A DNA stretch of 64,000 bases from Odoribacter splanchnicus DSM 20712. Lineage in GTDB: Bacteria > Bacteroidota > Bacteroidia > Bacteroidales > Marinifilaceae. This document shows, in pieces, positions 18,459-28,755 of this stretch (its first letter is position 1; each line of letters begins with the position of its first letter). The notes under the pieces were generated by a model that saw only the letters and a program-made list of their open reading frames with translations, was not told the DNA's origin and made no database searches. Made by a program: the position numbers and the translations under genes. Where the stretch lies: assembly GCF_000190535.1 (NCBI RefSeq), contig NC_015160.1, positions 2,232,001 to 2,296,000 of the forward strand, given 5' to 3'.

Positions 18459-21400
18459 TTAAAAATTAAATTTCAAACCCAATGTATAAGATGCTCTCGG
18501 ACGGATTGTTCCTCCATTCATATTAGTTGGATACTCTGGATCCTCATCATATTTATTCTTTACAAATGTATGCAGATTGTTCCCTTGTAGGCTCGGTAAA
18601 CAACGCCTTTCCGCTTTACAGCGGTAGGTTTTCGTTTATCTGCCCCCGAACCGTACTTACACGTCTCCATGTATACGGCTCTCCATCTGTAACATCATTT
18701 TACTTATCACAGCTCTGGATTTTTGCGTTACACTCCGCACATACGACCAAAGTCTTTCTGTGCATATAGAGCATTTTGCGTTCCCAGTCATTTTTACCTT
18801 TTAACTCTTTGAGAGTGCGGACATGGTGCATTACCACTTCTCCGTGCTTGCCACATAGTTCGCACGTTTTTGTTGTAAGCCTTTCTATCAAACTTAACGA
18901 TGGTGTTTTGAACATATACGGCAGATTGTCACTTGGGGCTGTTTCACAATCCGTTTTACGGGCGTAACCCTCATTGTAGAATACCCTGTACTTGGTTTCT
19001 CCTCCCTTGTTTACAAAAGGCACGGCAAAGAGATTGTCCTTGCGGTATGTTTCAATGACTTTTCTCACTGACATATTCAGCTTTTGAGCAAGAGTTTTGT
19101 ACATGGAGAACTTCATAATACAGCCGAAAGAGCGTCCCAAAGCCGATGCATTGTTTGCTATTGAGTAATAGTTGTAGAACCCTCGTATTTCGGTATTAAA
19201 CTGAGATACAATCTCGTGCGCTTCATTGTCAATCATATAAGTCCTGCCTTTTGACACCCATGTTTCCTTGCCGCGTTTGGTGACAACTTTCATGGCTTCG
19301 AGGCTGAGCAGTTTATTCTTGATTACTTCTCTTGAAACGTGCAATATCACGTTCCCGTTGAAGTATCTGCGCACTGTTCCGTTACTGTTTCTCTTTGTGG
19401 CATAGTCTTTACGGACATATATTTCGTAACCCAAAATTTTGCGCTGTCTTGTGCATTTGTAATCAAAGTCTTTTCCTGTGACATCTCCAGCCTTAACTTT
19501 TCCTGCATAAACTTGGTGATGTCAGCTTTGATTGTCTCACATTCGTTTTTCGTTCCGATAACCCCGATTAGAAAATCATCGGCGTAGCGCAGATATCTCA
19601 GTCTGCGAAAATTTCTGTCCATATCGTTGCCACTTGGCATTGTTAGTATCCGCTTCTGCTTTTCGTGCAGTTCTTCTACCATCCTTGTTCTTACGTTTAC
19701 ATCCTCTACTTCATTTATCCTACGTTTTAGGTAGTGTACTCTGCTGTTGAGTTTGCAAATATCCTTGTTGCGGCTTCTTACTGTCCCCTTTTAATTGAAT
19801 TTTGTTGGCATATTCATTCATGTACTTATCGAACTTGTCAAGGTATATATTTGCCAAAACAGGGCTTATGATACCACCTTGCGGTGTCCCTGAATAAGTC
19901 TTGTTGAATTGCCACTCTTCCATGTACCCTGCATTGAGGAATTTCCGTATCAGACGAAGAAATCTGTCATCTGCTATTCTGCCTTTCATTATTTCTATCA
20001 GCACATCATGGTCTATGTTGTCAAAGAAGCCTTTTATATCTCCCTCGATGAACCATTTTGCACCGTTGAAATTATTTTGTAGACTTTTCAGTGCTGTGTG
20101 GCAGCTTCTGTTTGGTCTGAAGCCGTGCGATGTCCACTCAAAGTGTCCCTCATATATAGCTTCAAGCACCATTCTTACTGCCTCTTGAACCAATTTGTCT
20201 TCAAAAGACGGTATTCCTAACGGACGCATCTTCCCATTCTTTTCGGAATGTAAATTCTCTTTGCAGGATTGGGACTATAAGTCTCATCCTTTATACTCTC
20301 TATGAGTTTGTTTATCCTATCAATGCTCATTTCATCCTCTGTTTTGCCATCAGTGCCGGGTGTCATGTTTCCCGGCTTTGCATACATACGTTGGTAGGCG
20401 GCAAAGAACATCTGTTCATTGAATAGAATACGGTAGAGCCTTTCGTATTTATACTCAGGCTCGTTGCTGTGTCCAGCTAAAATGTTTAATACTTGCTCTG
20501 GATTTCTCATACGTCTCTCACGTTTTCCGTTGTTCGTATTAAAGTTACAGACTACTTCCCTTCGCCATGTACAAGGCTTTCCCTTGCTCGGACTACTACG
20601 GAAGTTCCGTTACCATATCGGATATTCAAAAGCTTTCTTTATAGCTGTTTATTCCAGCGTTCCGACTTAGGTAATCCCCAGTTAGTTCTCTTAATAACTA
20701 TTAGCACGGCATACTGTCGGATGCGACTTTCGTTCTTGTCCGCTTATTGCGGCTGTGTCATAGTCGGTTCTTTATGCTCTGCACTAACGCACAAAATAGG
20801 CAGAGTACTATGAAACAACGTATGTATAATAGTCTTCCGTTGTTGCAAGATTTGGTACCACTGAACTATCGTTCAACCAATCAAGGCTTCATCCTTATGT
20901 ATGCCTTTTCGTCTTGCCCCTCAGTCGCCACTTGACTATTAGTGGACTTGGAGCTTTAATCAGTATGCTACACTCCCCATCGGGTTTCCCCTTTGGATAA
21001 ACTGATTGACGATAGGATTATATCGAACCCAATCCTAACTTCTTGCTAAAGAAGTATTTATTAAGCGACCATTCTGGGCGCACGTGCATAAATTTGGAAA
21101 GAGGCGATACCAATTTTTGACAACCAGCGAGATGGCATGTTATAAGTGATATTAACCTCCTGAATTCTGATATGCGATGCACTTTCCACCAGATAATCCA
21201 TATAAGGATAGAAACGATCCCAAAAATAGTAGCGTGGTTCCTCTTTGTCAAATGGAATTGGAATCATTTTCATAGGGTCGGCTTCCAATACCTCTTTATA
21301 CATTTTATTAGGTTTAGCAGAACCTCCTGACATACTCGGATAGTTGAAAGAACAACGTTTAAACTTATGACCAAATTTACCTGTAATAATAAATGAAAGA

Positions 21401-24400
21401 TCAAAATCGAAAATCTTAAATGTATTGGAGTATCCCAATGTATACGGAGCCACCTTCGTTCCCATATCCAACATATAATCCCGACCATCACCTGGTGTCC
21501 AAGTTGTAAAGTCATATAAATCTTCGCCAGCCCCCTGCACAACCGGCTGCCAATTAGGATTATCGTCCGTACCTTTATTCACAACACCGGCATATTTAAA
21601 CGTCCATAGACTATTAGAATTATGTCCTTCCACGTATGCCGAAGTTCCTCCTCCATAAAGATCGTATGCATTATACGTTGCTTTATACAAACTAATAATC
21701 TTATTTTTATTGTAAGAAAAATTCAAACTTCCTGTCCATGTGATATCCGCCCCCAAAATCGATAAAGTTGAACCGACCTCCAATTCAAGACCGCGATTTG
21801 CCATTTTTGCCGTATTCAGTTTCTGTGATTTTGTTCCATTAACAGCCGGAATTGTCATAGAAGTAATCAAATCTTTACCTTGTTTGTTATAAACGTCCAA
21901 TTTACCACACAATTTACCTCCCCAAAAAGAATAATCCACACCAACATCCCATGTCCCTGTTTTTTCCCACCTTAAAGAAGGATTACCAAAGCTACTTACA
22001 CTAGAGGTAATTTCATGCGTATAGGTATTCTGTGTAGCAGAAACGCTAATTAAAGGACGGAAAGAGGTTGATTTATCCACATTACCGTTGTATCCGTAAG
22101 TGACCCGTATATTCAAACGATCTAACCAAGCAAAATCCTTCATAAAATTCTCTTTTCCAATCTGCCAGCCCAAGCCGACAGACCAAAATGGAGCATACCG
22201 ATATTTCGGATCATCCGTAATCAAATTAGACGCATCAGTACGAATACTTCCAGATGCAGTATATTTGCCGTCAAAAGTATAGGATGCATTACCAAACAAT
22301 GAAAAATAACGGTCTGTTGTATAACTGAATGCATTTGTATAGTTGAATGTCTGACTCCACCCCATCCAATTCTTGGTTTTTGTCGGTCCATTAGGGAATA
22401 AACCAACTGTCAGACGGTCATCATCGTATCCGTAAGTGAGCGGATAAGAGGTTGTCTGTTTTACCCTTTGATTCACTTCTGTTCCCACAATTACACTTAC
22501 GTCGTGTTTATCGGCAAATGTATAATTGAAATTCAACTGATTTCTAAAGCTATAGGCTCTGATTTCCTCCTTTGACATCTCTTTGATTCCGCCAACTGGC
22601 AAATTCGCCGTAATCTTATCTATTTTATGGTCCCACGTAGATGCCTGATTCACAGTACTGCGTACATAAAAAGTCTTGTCATTATAGATATTCTCTATAT
22701 TTGTATTATACATTTCATATTGAATCTTAGAATCCAATGAAAGTCCCTTCCATAATGACACAACCAATCCTGTCTGAATTCTTGCATTCAATTGTTTTGT
22801 CATCAATTTCTGATTTTCAATTTCGGTAATCGGATTATAAGTCCAATCTGCATATGGAAATTTTTCCATTGGCACATGGCGTTCCAATATTGGCATATAA
22901 TAATTATGTGGAACAGAAATACGCTCTCCATTTTCACCTACTAACATATCGTATGGAAACAACCCCAAAATGCCGTTGCGGGATCCGCTATTGTCAATCT
23001 CGTTATATTGTAACATTCCTGAAAAATTGAAATCCAGCCATTTGAAAAGTTTTACATTAGTTCTGTAATTCACTAAAAAGCGGTCTGTATTGTTTTCCTT
23101 AAAATTATTCTTTTCGTTTTCATACATCAACGACAACATATTAGTCATTCGATCTGTTACTCCAGATATATTCACATTATATTGCTGAGTTACAGGAAGC
23201 TGTAGCAAATATTTTTTTATCTGACTCTTATTGTCTTGCATTTTCAGTTTTTCCAGCACTTTGTTCATGTCACTCTCGCTTATAAAGCCTAAGCGGTGTT
23301 CATTCATGGCAACTACAGCCTGAGAATATCCACTCTGTGCATTTGTATAACTATCATCAATTGGACTCCATGGGCCACCAAAAAAATTCGTTGAAAAACC
23401 TCTCTGTTCATAATCCACCACGTCGGCAGAAGAAGCAAATGGACGATAAGTATCTAAATCCAATTTACGAGAAATCTTTGCAAAAGCCGAAACATTCACA
23501 CGAGCCCCTTTAGTAGTTTCCTGTTTACCTTTCTTAGTTGTAACTACAATCACACCATTAGCTGAACGTGCCCCCCAAATAGAAGCGGCTGCTGCATCTT
23601 TCAAAATTGTAATACTCTCCACATCATTAGGGTTTATAGAGCTAAATTCATCTTCTACAGCAAATCCATCAACAACCACTAACGGACGTGCATTATCTGT
23701 GTTCAAACTGGTCTGGCCACGAATCTCGAACACCAACTTACCGTTGCTATCCAGACGATTCTGCACTCCAGCTGTTGTTCCAATCAAACGAGTCGCAATA
23801 TCCGAGGTCGGCTTAGTAATCTGGGCAACAGACACAATATCAAACGCTCCGGTCGCACGTTCGCGAGAAATCGTCTGATAACCGGTAACAATTACTTCTT
23901 CCAAAGCTTTGGTGTCACTCTCCAACACAACATTCAATACATTAGAAGTACCCAATTTCACTTCTTTGTTTTTCATTCCAACAAAAGAAATCTGAAAGAT
24001 TACTCCTGCAACGTCATCCACTCGAATTTCAAATTTACCATCGATATCCGTGGCTACACCGGTCTGGGTTCCTTTCACAATAATAGAAGCTCCAGGAATC
24101 GGTTCACCCTTGCTATCTTTTACCGTTCCGACTACCGTGCGTTTTTTCACCGACTGCGGAATTACTTGCACAAACTCGTCTGTACGATTACGCACGATAA
24201 TCACATCATCCTTAAACTCATATTCTAAATCTTTGCTTGATAATAGGTCTCTCAACAAAGTCTTTAATTGAACTGTTTTAGCGTTTACGCTCACATTCCC
24301 TTTATGCTGCACTACATCATAATTATACAAAAAATCATAACCTGTCTTTCGTGTAATTTCATTGAATACTTCCACAAGAGAAACATCCTTCATTTTCAAG

Positions 24401-24549
24401 CTAATCATACCCTCTTGGGAATAGACTTCAGCTGAGACTGAAAGTACTCCGAGCAATAAAAAACAAGCCAGATAATTCATACGCCAAAACATTTTTTTTA
24501 ACCATATCTTTTCCCACAATATGGTATTCTTTAACCATCTTTTTTTCAT
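18459..24549 (-). CDS. SusC-type TonB-dependent transporter, split by a group II intron
   Basis: Exon 1 is 24549-21084 and exon 2 is 18586-18459; joined across the intron they give 1,197 residues, a normal SusC length. In order: signal peptide (about 25-45), STN domain (about 48-115) used for sensing through FecR, carboxypeptidase-like repeat (about 140-215), plug (from EEVIVTGYQ near 220) and a beta barrel. Exon 2 encodes the last barrel strand, ending LGLKFNF with the terminal Phe. Without splicing the product ends after exon 1 plus seven intron-coded residues (RAPRMVA) and lacks that strand. It imports SusD-bound substrate across the outer membrane. Confidence 0.88.
18648..18681 (-). ncRNA. 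Group II intron domain V
   Basis: A 34-base hairpin beginning GAGCCGTATAC and ending GTACGGTTC with a GAGA-type tip, matching the catalytic domain V layout, including the AGC triad near its 5' side. Domain VI follows to the 3' splice site. Confidence 0.85.
18700..20510 (-). pseudogene. ltrA: Group II intron maturase/reverse transcriptase, three frameshifts
   Basis: Start at the ATG 20510 (MRNPEQVLNILAG); end at 18700. Four overlapping pieces together cover a full intron-encoded protein: RT domains 0-4 (TPGTDGKT, then RPNRSCHTAL and SGTPQGGIISP), RT-5 catalytic YADD, maturase domain X (IRGFYNYY), and a C-terminal HNH endonuclease (CELCGKHG, CAECNAK). The frame breaks at 20240-20243 (one A too few on the minus strand), 19789-19792 (one too many) and 19433-19436 (one too few in the AAAATTTT run). 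As read, no active maturase can be made; sequencing error at short homopolymers is the alternative. Confidence 0.88.
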
Positions 24550-24632
24550 ACTTTTGTAAAGTTTAAATTAAACGATAGCCTCTCTTGCTTGCCGGCATTC
24601 CAGAGGCTCAAGTTTCAACCGGAAATACCTCC

Positions 24633-25808
24633 CTATTTCCGGTTTTTGTTAACACCTACGATTATTGTCCGGTTTTCAATTGTAAAATCTACATCATTCG
24701 TCAGTTTTATCATTGTTAATAAATTTGTTATATCTTCATATCGTTTCACCCGTCCTGAGAAACGCAATTTTTCTGCATCATCAACAAAAACTACATGAAT
24801 GTCATACCAACGTTCCAAGGTTCGCATTATCTCACCTAAAGATTGCTTGTCAAAAGCATAATACCCGTCCTTCCAGGAAGTGTACAGTGCTGTATTAACT
24901 TTCTGCACACCAATATCCGACTCACCCTTTTTGCAAACGGCCTGCTCTTCCGGTCGTAAAATACAATTCTCTCCCTCTTCGTTCACCACTCGGACTGTTC
25001 CATTCACCAAGGTTGTGAATACTTCTCCGCTTTCCTGTATCGTTGAAATATTAAATTCAGTACCCAATGCCGTCACATCTGCTCCATCTGCACAAACAAT
25101 AAACGGACGTCCGGCGTCTTTTGCCACCTCAAAATAGGCTTCTCCCTTTAAAAATATTCTGCGCTCGTCTCCACCAAAGGCAACAGGGAAACGCAATTCC
25201 GTCTCTGCATTCAGCCACACATTACTGCCATCTTCCAACTTTAATTGATATTCTCCTCCACGAGGAATTGTCAAAATATTATATTCCAACTCATTATTAT
25301 TTTTCTTGACTCCGGCTTCATATTCAAGGACATTCCCAATATTCCGGATTTTGCTGCTATCCTTGCTTACAAAATGTCCCTCTTCCTGTAAGTCCAACTG
25401 CTCGCCTGATGCTAAAGTCAATACAGCTTTCGGAGAACCCGGTACAATTGGCGATTCTACAACTTCAACTTTTGCAATCTGTTCATCTTCTTTTTCAATC
25501 AGCAACAATACACCCATGCCAAGTGTCAATGCAACAACTGCCGCATATCCCCAACGTACAATTTGCCGACGAAGCTTTATCATTTTATGGTTTTTCACTC
25601 TACCACAATTTTCCTCCCAGGCTCGTTGTATATTTATGGAGTCTTTTAGACTACCTTTATTTCCTTCGTAGAAAGTCTGCAACCCTGCATATTCATCCCG
25701 GTTCTGCTTATTCTCGTCCAACCAATTATGCAAAATACTTACATCTTCCGGAGATAACTCTTCGCCATGAATTGAAGCTGCTATAATTTCCCAAATCCTA
25801 TTTTCCAT
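24633..25808 (-). CDS. FecR-family anti-sigma factor
   Basis: A 391-residue inner-membrane regulator: cytoplasmic anti-sigma part (about 1-80), one transmembrane helix (about 87-104), periplasmic FecR domain (about 180-280, with IPRGGEYQLKLEDGSNVWLN), and a C-terminal DUF4974 domain (about 310-388, FSGRVKRYEDITNLLTMIK) that contacts the STN domain of the transporter. It controls an ECF sigma factor, probably the one at 30272. It is the first gene of the operon, 83 bases before susC. The 56-base repeat copy B begins 21 bases upstream of its start. Confidence 0.93.
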   Translation of the reverse strand: MENRIWEIIAASIHGEELSPEDVSILHNWLDENKQNRDEYAGLQTFYEGNKGSLKDSINIQRAWEENCGRVKNHKMIKLRRQIVRWGYAAVVALTLGMGVLLLIEKEDEQIAKVEVVESPIVPGSPKAVLTLASGEQLDLQEEGHFVSKDSSKIRNIGNVLEYEAGVKKNNNELEYNILTIPRGGEYQLKLEDGSNVWLNAETELRFPVAFGGDERRIFLKGEAYFEVAKDAGRPFIVCADGADVTALGTEFNISTIQESGEVFTTLVNGTVRVVNEEGENCILRPEEQAVCKKGESDIGVQKVNTALYTSWKDGYYAFDKQSLGEIMRTLERWYDIHVVFVDDAEKLRFSGRVKRYEDITNLLTMIKLTNDVDFTIENRTIIVGVNKNRK

Positions 25809-25829
25809 GCTAACCTAATTTTGGTCTTC

Positions 25830-25885
25830 TAATATTACGACACCAAATTCTGAAAACAATGTGACAAAAAATTTGATTATTTCGC
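25830..25885 (-). repeat. 56-base repeat, copy B (candidate ECF promoter of the operon)
   Basis: Matches 14637-14692 at 55 of 56 bases. On the minus strand it contains GTCACATTG, then about 13 bases later TTTGGTGTCGTAATATTA, ending 21 bases before the fecR ATG. Spacing and position suit a sigma-factor-controlled promoter. This function is inferred. Confidence 0.6.
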
Positions 25886-26152
25886 TATAAACATTGGGCT
25901 TTGTGTAAATCAAAAGAATCTATTGTAACCATCAATGCAAAAAGCAATGCTGAAAAATGGACGGAAGGAATAGATAAATTCAGACAACAATTCTTTTGCT
26001 TAGTAGTATATCTCTATCTTTCAAAGATTTATAAATTCATTTTATGGCAATAGGTAATGGATTTGCAACGTGCTATCTTCTACATCTTGCTTCAAATAGA
26101 AGTGGAGTGATTAGCTGATGACAAAGGCAAGTAAAATAAACAATTTATCAGT

Positions 26153-26242
26153 CTATTTCACTTCAATTCTTTCTTTATCTTTCACTAAATCAAGAATTGT
26201 ATTACTTTCAATAATCTCATTCAGCAAGTTACCAGCAAGTTA
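26153..26242 (-). pseudogene. Possible gene tail in the fecR upstream gap
   Basis: A minus-strand frame reads LAGNLLNEIIESNTILDLVK and stops with TAG at 26153-26155, about 29 codons, preceded by a stop and lacking a start. It looks protein-like, but the family is not recognisable. The rest of 25886-26320 shows nothing else apart from two short direct repeats. Confidence 0.25.
26222..26242. repeat. 21-base direct repeat, copy 1
   Basis: Identical to 26298-26318. Each copy is itself a near-tandem of AGCAAGTTA separated by CC. Confidence 0.7.
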
Positions 26243-26297
26243 GAAATAATATTCCAACCTCTGTTAATCAGCTACATAAACATATATATTGTGAATG

Positions 26298-26318
26298 CAG
26301 CAAGTTACCAGCAAGTTA
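26298..26318. repeat. 21-base direct repeat, copy 2
   Basis: Exact copy of 26222-26242, starting 76 bases later and ending 2 bases from the stop of the AlbA_2 gene. Confidence 0.7.
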
Positions 26319-26320
26319 AA

Positions 26321-27769
26321 TCAGCCCCATATTGGAATGTATTTCATGTAGCGAGGGGCTGTATTGGGGTCTATGGGTTTTATTAGTTTGTTTTTTAGAA
26401 CCTCTTTGATTAATCGTGAGATACTGCCTGATGAAGATTCCGCAACCCCAAACCTTTCCCTCAAAGAACTATTTGTAAGAGCGTCTCCTTCTATATACTT
26501 TATGCAAGCATGTAAGTATGTTGCCCATATTTTATCTTCCATCGGGATATTGGTGAAATCTAAATGAGAAAACAAAGAAACCTTGGTTGATTCTTGATAT
26601 ATTTGAATTCGCGGAGCTGGCAACTTTTGCAATTCACAACTAATAACCATTCTATCCCATCCACGTCCCAATTCTTCACACATGTTCAACCGACGCATTA
26701 AAGATGCTAATTTTTCGTTTCTTGATTTTGGTGGATTATCCACAATTCTCATAATATCAACTAATGGCGTTCCTGAATTTGTAACCTCTACCCGATTCTC
26801 GAATACTTCGATAAGTGGTCCTGTTCCAGTAATGAAAAAATCCTGATGAATAAGACTATTGGCTATTGCCTCTCTAATAGCAGGTATAGGATATGTGCTT
26901 ATAGACTTTCTGCGAACAGAGTCAATATCTTCTTTTGAAGGCAACAGTGTATTTACATATTTTACTGCATTCTCGAAGCTAATGGCATACCCTTCTGTCG
27001 TTGTTTCTTCTTTTAATATTACAAGCCTATTAAGCCCATCGTATTGTACTATTCTTATTGCTTTCCGTCCTACACGTGGAAATTCAGAAAGTCTCTTTGC
27101 GAAGAGAATAGCCCCAAGGTTTGTTATGGCATACAAACCATTATCTTGTTTTGCAATAATGCCGTCTTCGACTAAATAATGCGCATATCTATCAATACTT
27201 GTTGGAACAGGCATATTCAGAATATCAAAATATGCCTCGCAATTTAAGTAACGAGGAATATCTTGCAATTGTATATCAGCTATTGCGTAAGCATCTTCAA
27301 ATTGCTGGTTTCTCAATCTATCCCATAATTGAGCTTGCAATGCAGGAAATTCAATAGCTTTCTTCGTATAACTGCCGACTCGTATATAGTCTATCTTTTC
27401 AAATGTAACAGGGTTTCCTACGGCTTTTGAAATAACCAGCATTTCAACATGCTTGCCGTCAATATCAACTGAATGCATCTCGAAATCGGCATTTTTGGAA
27501 AGTAGATAGCGTAACCAATTTTCAAGTTCCTGATTACCTTTCTTCTCTTTTTTCAAATTAACTTTCGTGCCAATTATCTCGTGTGTATTATCATCAACAC
27601 CCCATATCATATAGGCATAACTTCTATCTGCAATAACTGCACTATTGGCTAAAGCACTGATGTCTTCGCCAACCATTTTGGGATCGCAATTGTTATGTTT
27701 GAACTCTACCCAACCTGTTTCTTGTGGTAGTTTACACAATTCAAGTACCAACTTATCCAAATTTTCCAT
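26321..27769 (-). CDS. AlbA_2/Schlafen-type ATP-binding protein (RecG-like C-terminus)
   Basis: A 482-residue protein of the AlbA_2 family often labelled putative transcriptional regulator or ATP-binding protein. The AlbA_2 domain spans about residues 10-130 (ETGWVEFKHNNCDPK, then DISALANSA). A GHKL/RecG-like helicase C-terminal region spans about 250-400 (IPAIREAIANSLIHQDFFITG, VTNSGTP), and a winged helix closes it. Such genes are typical of mobile or defence-type islands in Bacteroidales; the function is not settled. The frame is intact. It lies upstream of fecR on the same strand but is separated by about 510 bases. Confidence 0.82.
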   Translation of the reverse strand: MENLDKLVLELCKLPQETGWVEFKHNNCDPKMVGEDISALANSAVIADRSYAYMIWGVDDNTHEIIGTKVNLKKEKKGNQELENWLRYLLSKNADFEMHSVDIDGKHVEMLVISKAVGNPVTFEKIDYIRVGSYTKKAIEFPALQAQLWDRLRNQQFEDAYAIADIQLQDIPRYLNCEAYFDILNMPVPTSIDRYAHYLVEDGIIAKQDNGLYAITNLGAILFAKRLSEFPRVGRKAIRIVQYDGLNRLVILKEETTTEGYAISFENAVKYVNTLLPSKEDIDSVRRKSISTYPIPAIREAIANSLIHQDFFITGTGPLIEVFENRVEVTNSGTPLVDIMRIVDNPPKSRNEKLASLMRRLNMCEELGRGWDRMVISCELQKLPAPRIQIYQESTKVSLFSHLDFTNIPMEDKIWATYLHACIKYIEGDALTNSSLRERFGVAESSSGSISRLIKEVLKNKLIKPIDPNTAPRYMKYIPIWG

Positions 27770-27849
27770 GTGCCTATAAAATCACTTAAAAATAATTCAA
27801 TCTTTAAAACAACTCATTTTCTTCCATACCCTGACCATCTGAGTCTGTA

Positions 27850-28746
27850 TTATTCACGATGCCTTGTTAATCCAAAAGTTAGGCATAGAAGTTTTGTGCC
27901 GATAAACGGAGCTACATATTTTTTACGCACCCATCTTCTATCGTTCACCCCAAGCATATTAGCTATTTCAACGACACTCTTAGGTGATTTACAAAAGTCA
28001 AAAACCTTTTCTTGGGGTGTAACGATATTCGACGGATTGTGTATCTTGTTGTGATTTGAGGTGAAATCCTCTCCACTTGGGGTGCGGATGTTTTTACACC
28101 ACCAGTCAATGAAAGCCTCCATTGTCCCACGGCGATAAAAAACATTCGCAATGGTTGGGTTGGCAGGAAGAGAACCGATTTGGTCATTCACGAAATCCAG
28201 CCATGTCATACCAAGCGGAAATGCTCCCGGATTTTGAAATACTATGCGGTCATCATATATGGCCAAACTCGGAGTTGTGTTTTCGGCATTCCAAGAACGA
28301 TGGCAAAGCATATTGATTGTAGCCTCTTTTATAGCTTCATATGGAACCGTCAACGTATCTTTTCTGTATTTACTATCCATCCGACCTGCCAAATTCAAGT
28401 GTTTCAAACAAAAACCCATAACGGCATCAGAATTGAGAAACGCACAGGCAGTCTCCATCCCTTTGTAGAGTTCTCCGGTTGTTTTCTTCAATTCCAAAGT
28501 TCTTGTTTCGTCTTTGGCTATCAGCTTTCTTACATCATCAAATGTTATCATAATCAAATTAAATTGGTTTGATTCTGCTTCTCTAATTTGTCTATTTCTC
28601 TTTCCTTCCGGAGTTTCTACAGGTTTATTATTTTCAAAACAGTGATTCACTAAAATGACCTCGTACCCTATGATTTTAACTTCTCCTTCAGCATTAACTT
28701 TCTTATGAGTGAGTAAATGACAATTTATTGATAAACCATTTTTAAG
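27850..28746 (-). pseudogene. AlbA_2-type gene remnant with internal deletion
   Basis: From a possible ATG at 28551 (MITFDDVRKLIAKDETRTLE) the frame gives about 233 residues: the first about 40 of an AlbA_2 domain (ending ACAFLNSD), then directly a RecG-like C-terminal region (LKHLNLAGRMDS, NPGAFPLGMTW) and a winged helix (SVVEIANMLGVNDRRWVRKK). In full-length relatives I know, roughly 200 residues lie between these parts, so an in-frame deletion is inferred. The frame stays open upstream to the IS1595 at 28756. Whether the short product is made is unknown. Confidence 0.65.
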
Positions 28747-28755
28747 ATAATTGAA
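28747..28755. repeat. Target-site duplication, left
   Basis: ATAATTGAA, repeated exactly at 29854-29862 on the other side of the IS1595 element. Confidence 0.8.

Larger units (their letters stand above)
18587..21083 (-). mobile_element. Group II intron inside susC
   Basis: A 2,497-base intron. The 5' end is GTGCGCCCAGAA (first base 21083), the usual bacterial GTGYG start, and the 3' end is CCGAGCCTAC (last base 18587), an AY end. Removing it rejoins the susC frame exactly (GCA C | AA GGG). Domains I-III occupy about 21083-20511, the maturase gene lies in domain IV, and domains V-VI lie in 18587-18699. A possible EBS1 GTGCGT (20787-20792) pairs with exon bases ATGCAC (21084-21089) with one wobble. 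Confidence 0.93.

Noticed and set aside
26222..26318. CRISPR-like pair of repeats
   Set aside because: Only two copies with an unusual internal tandem and no cas genes.
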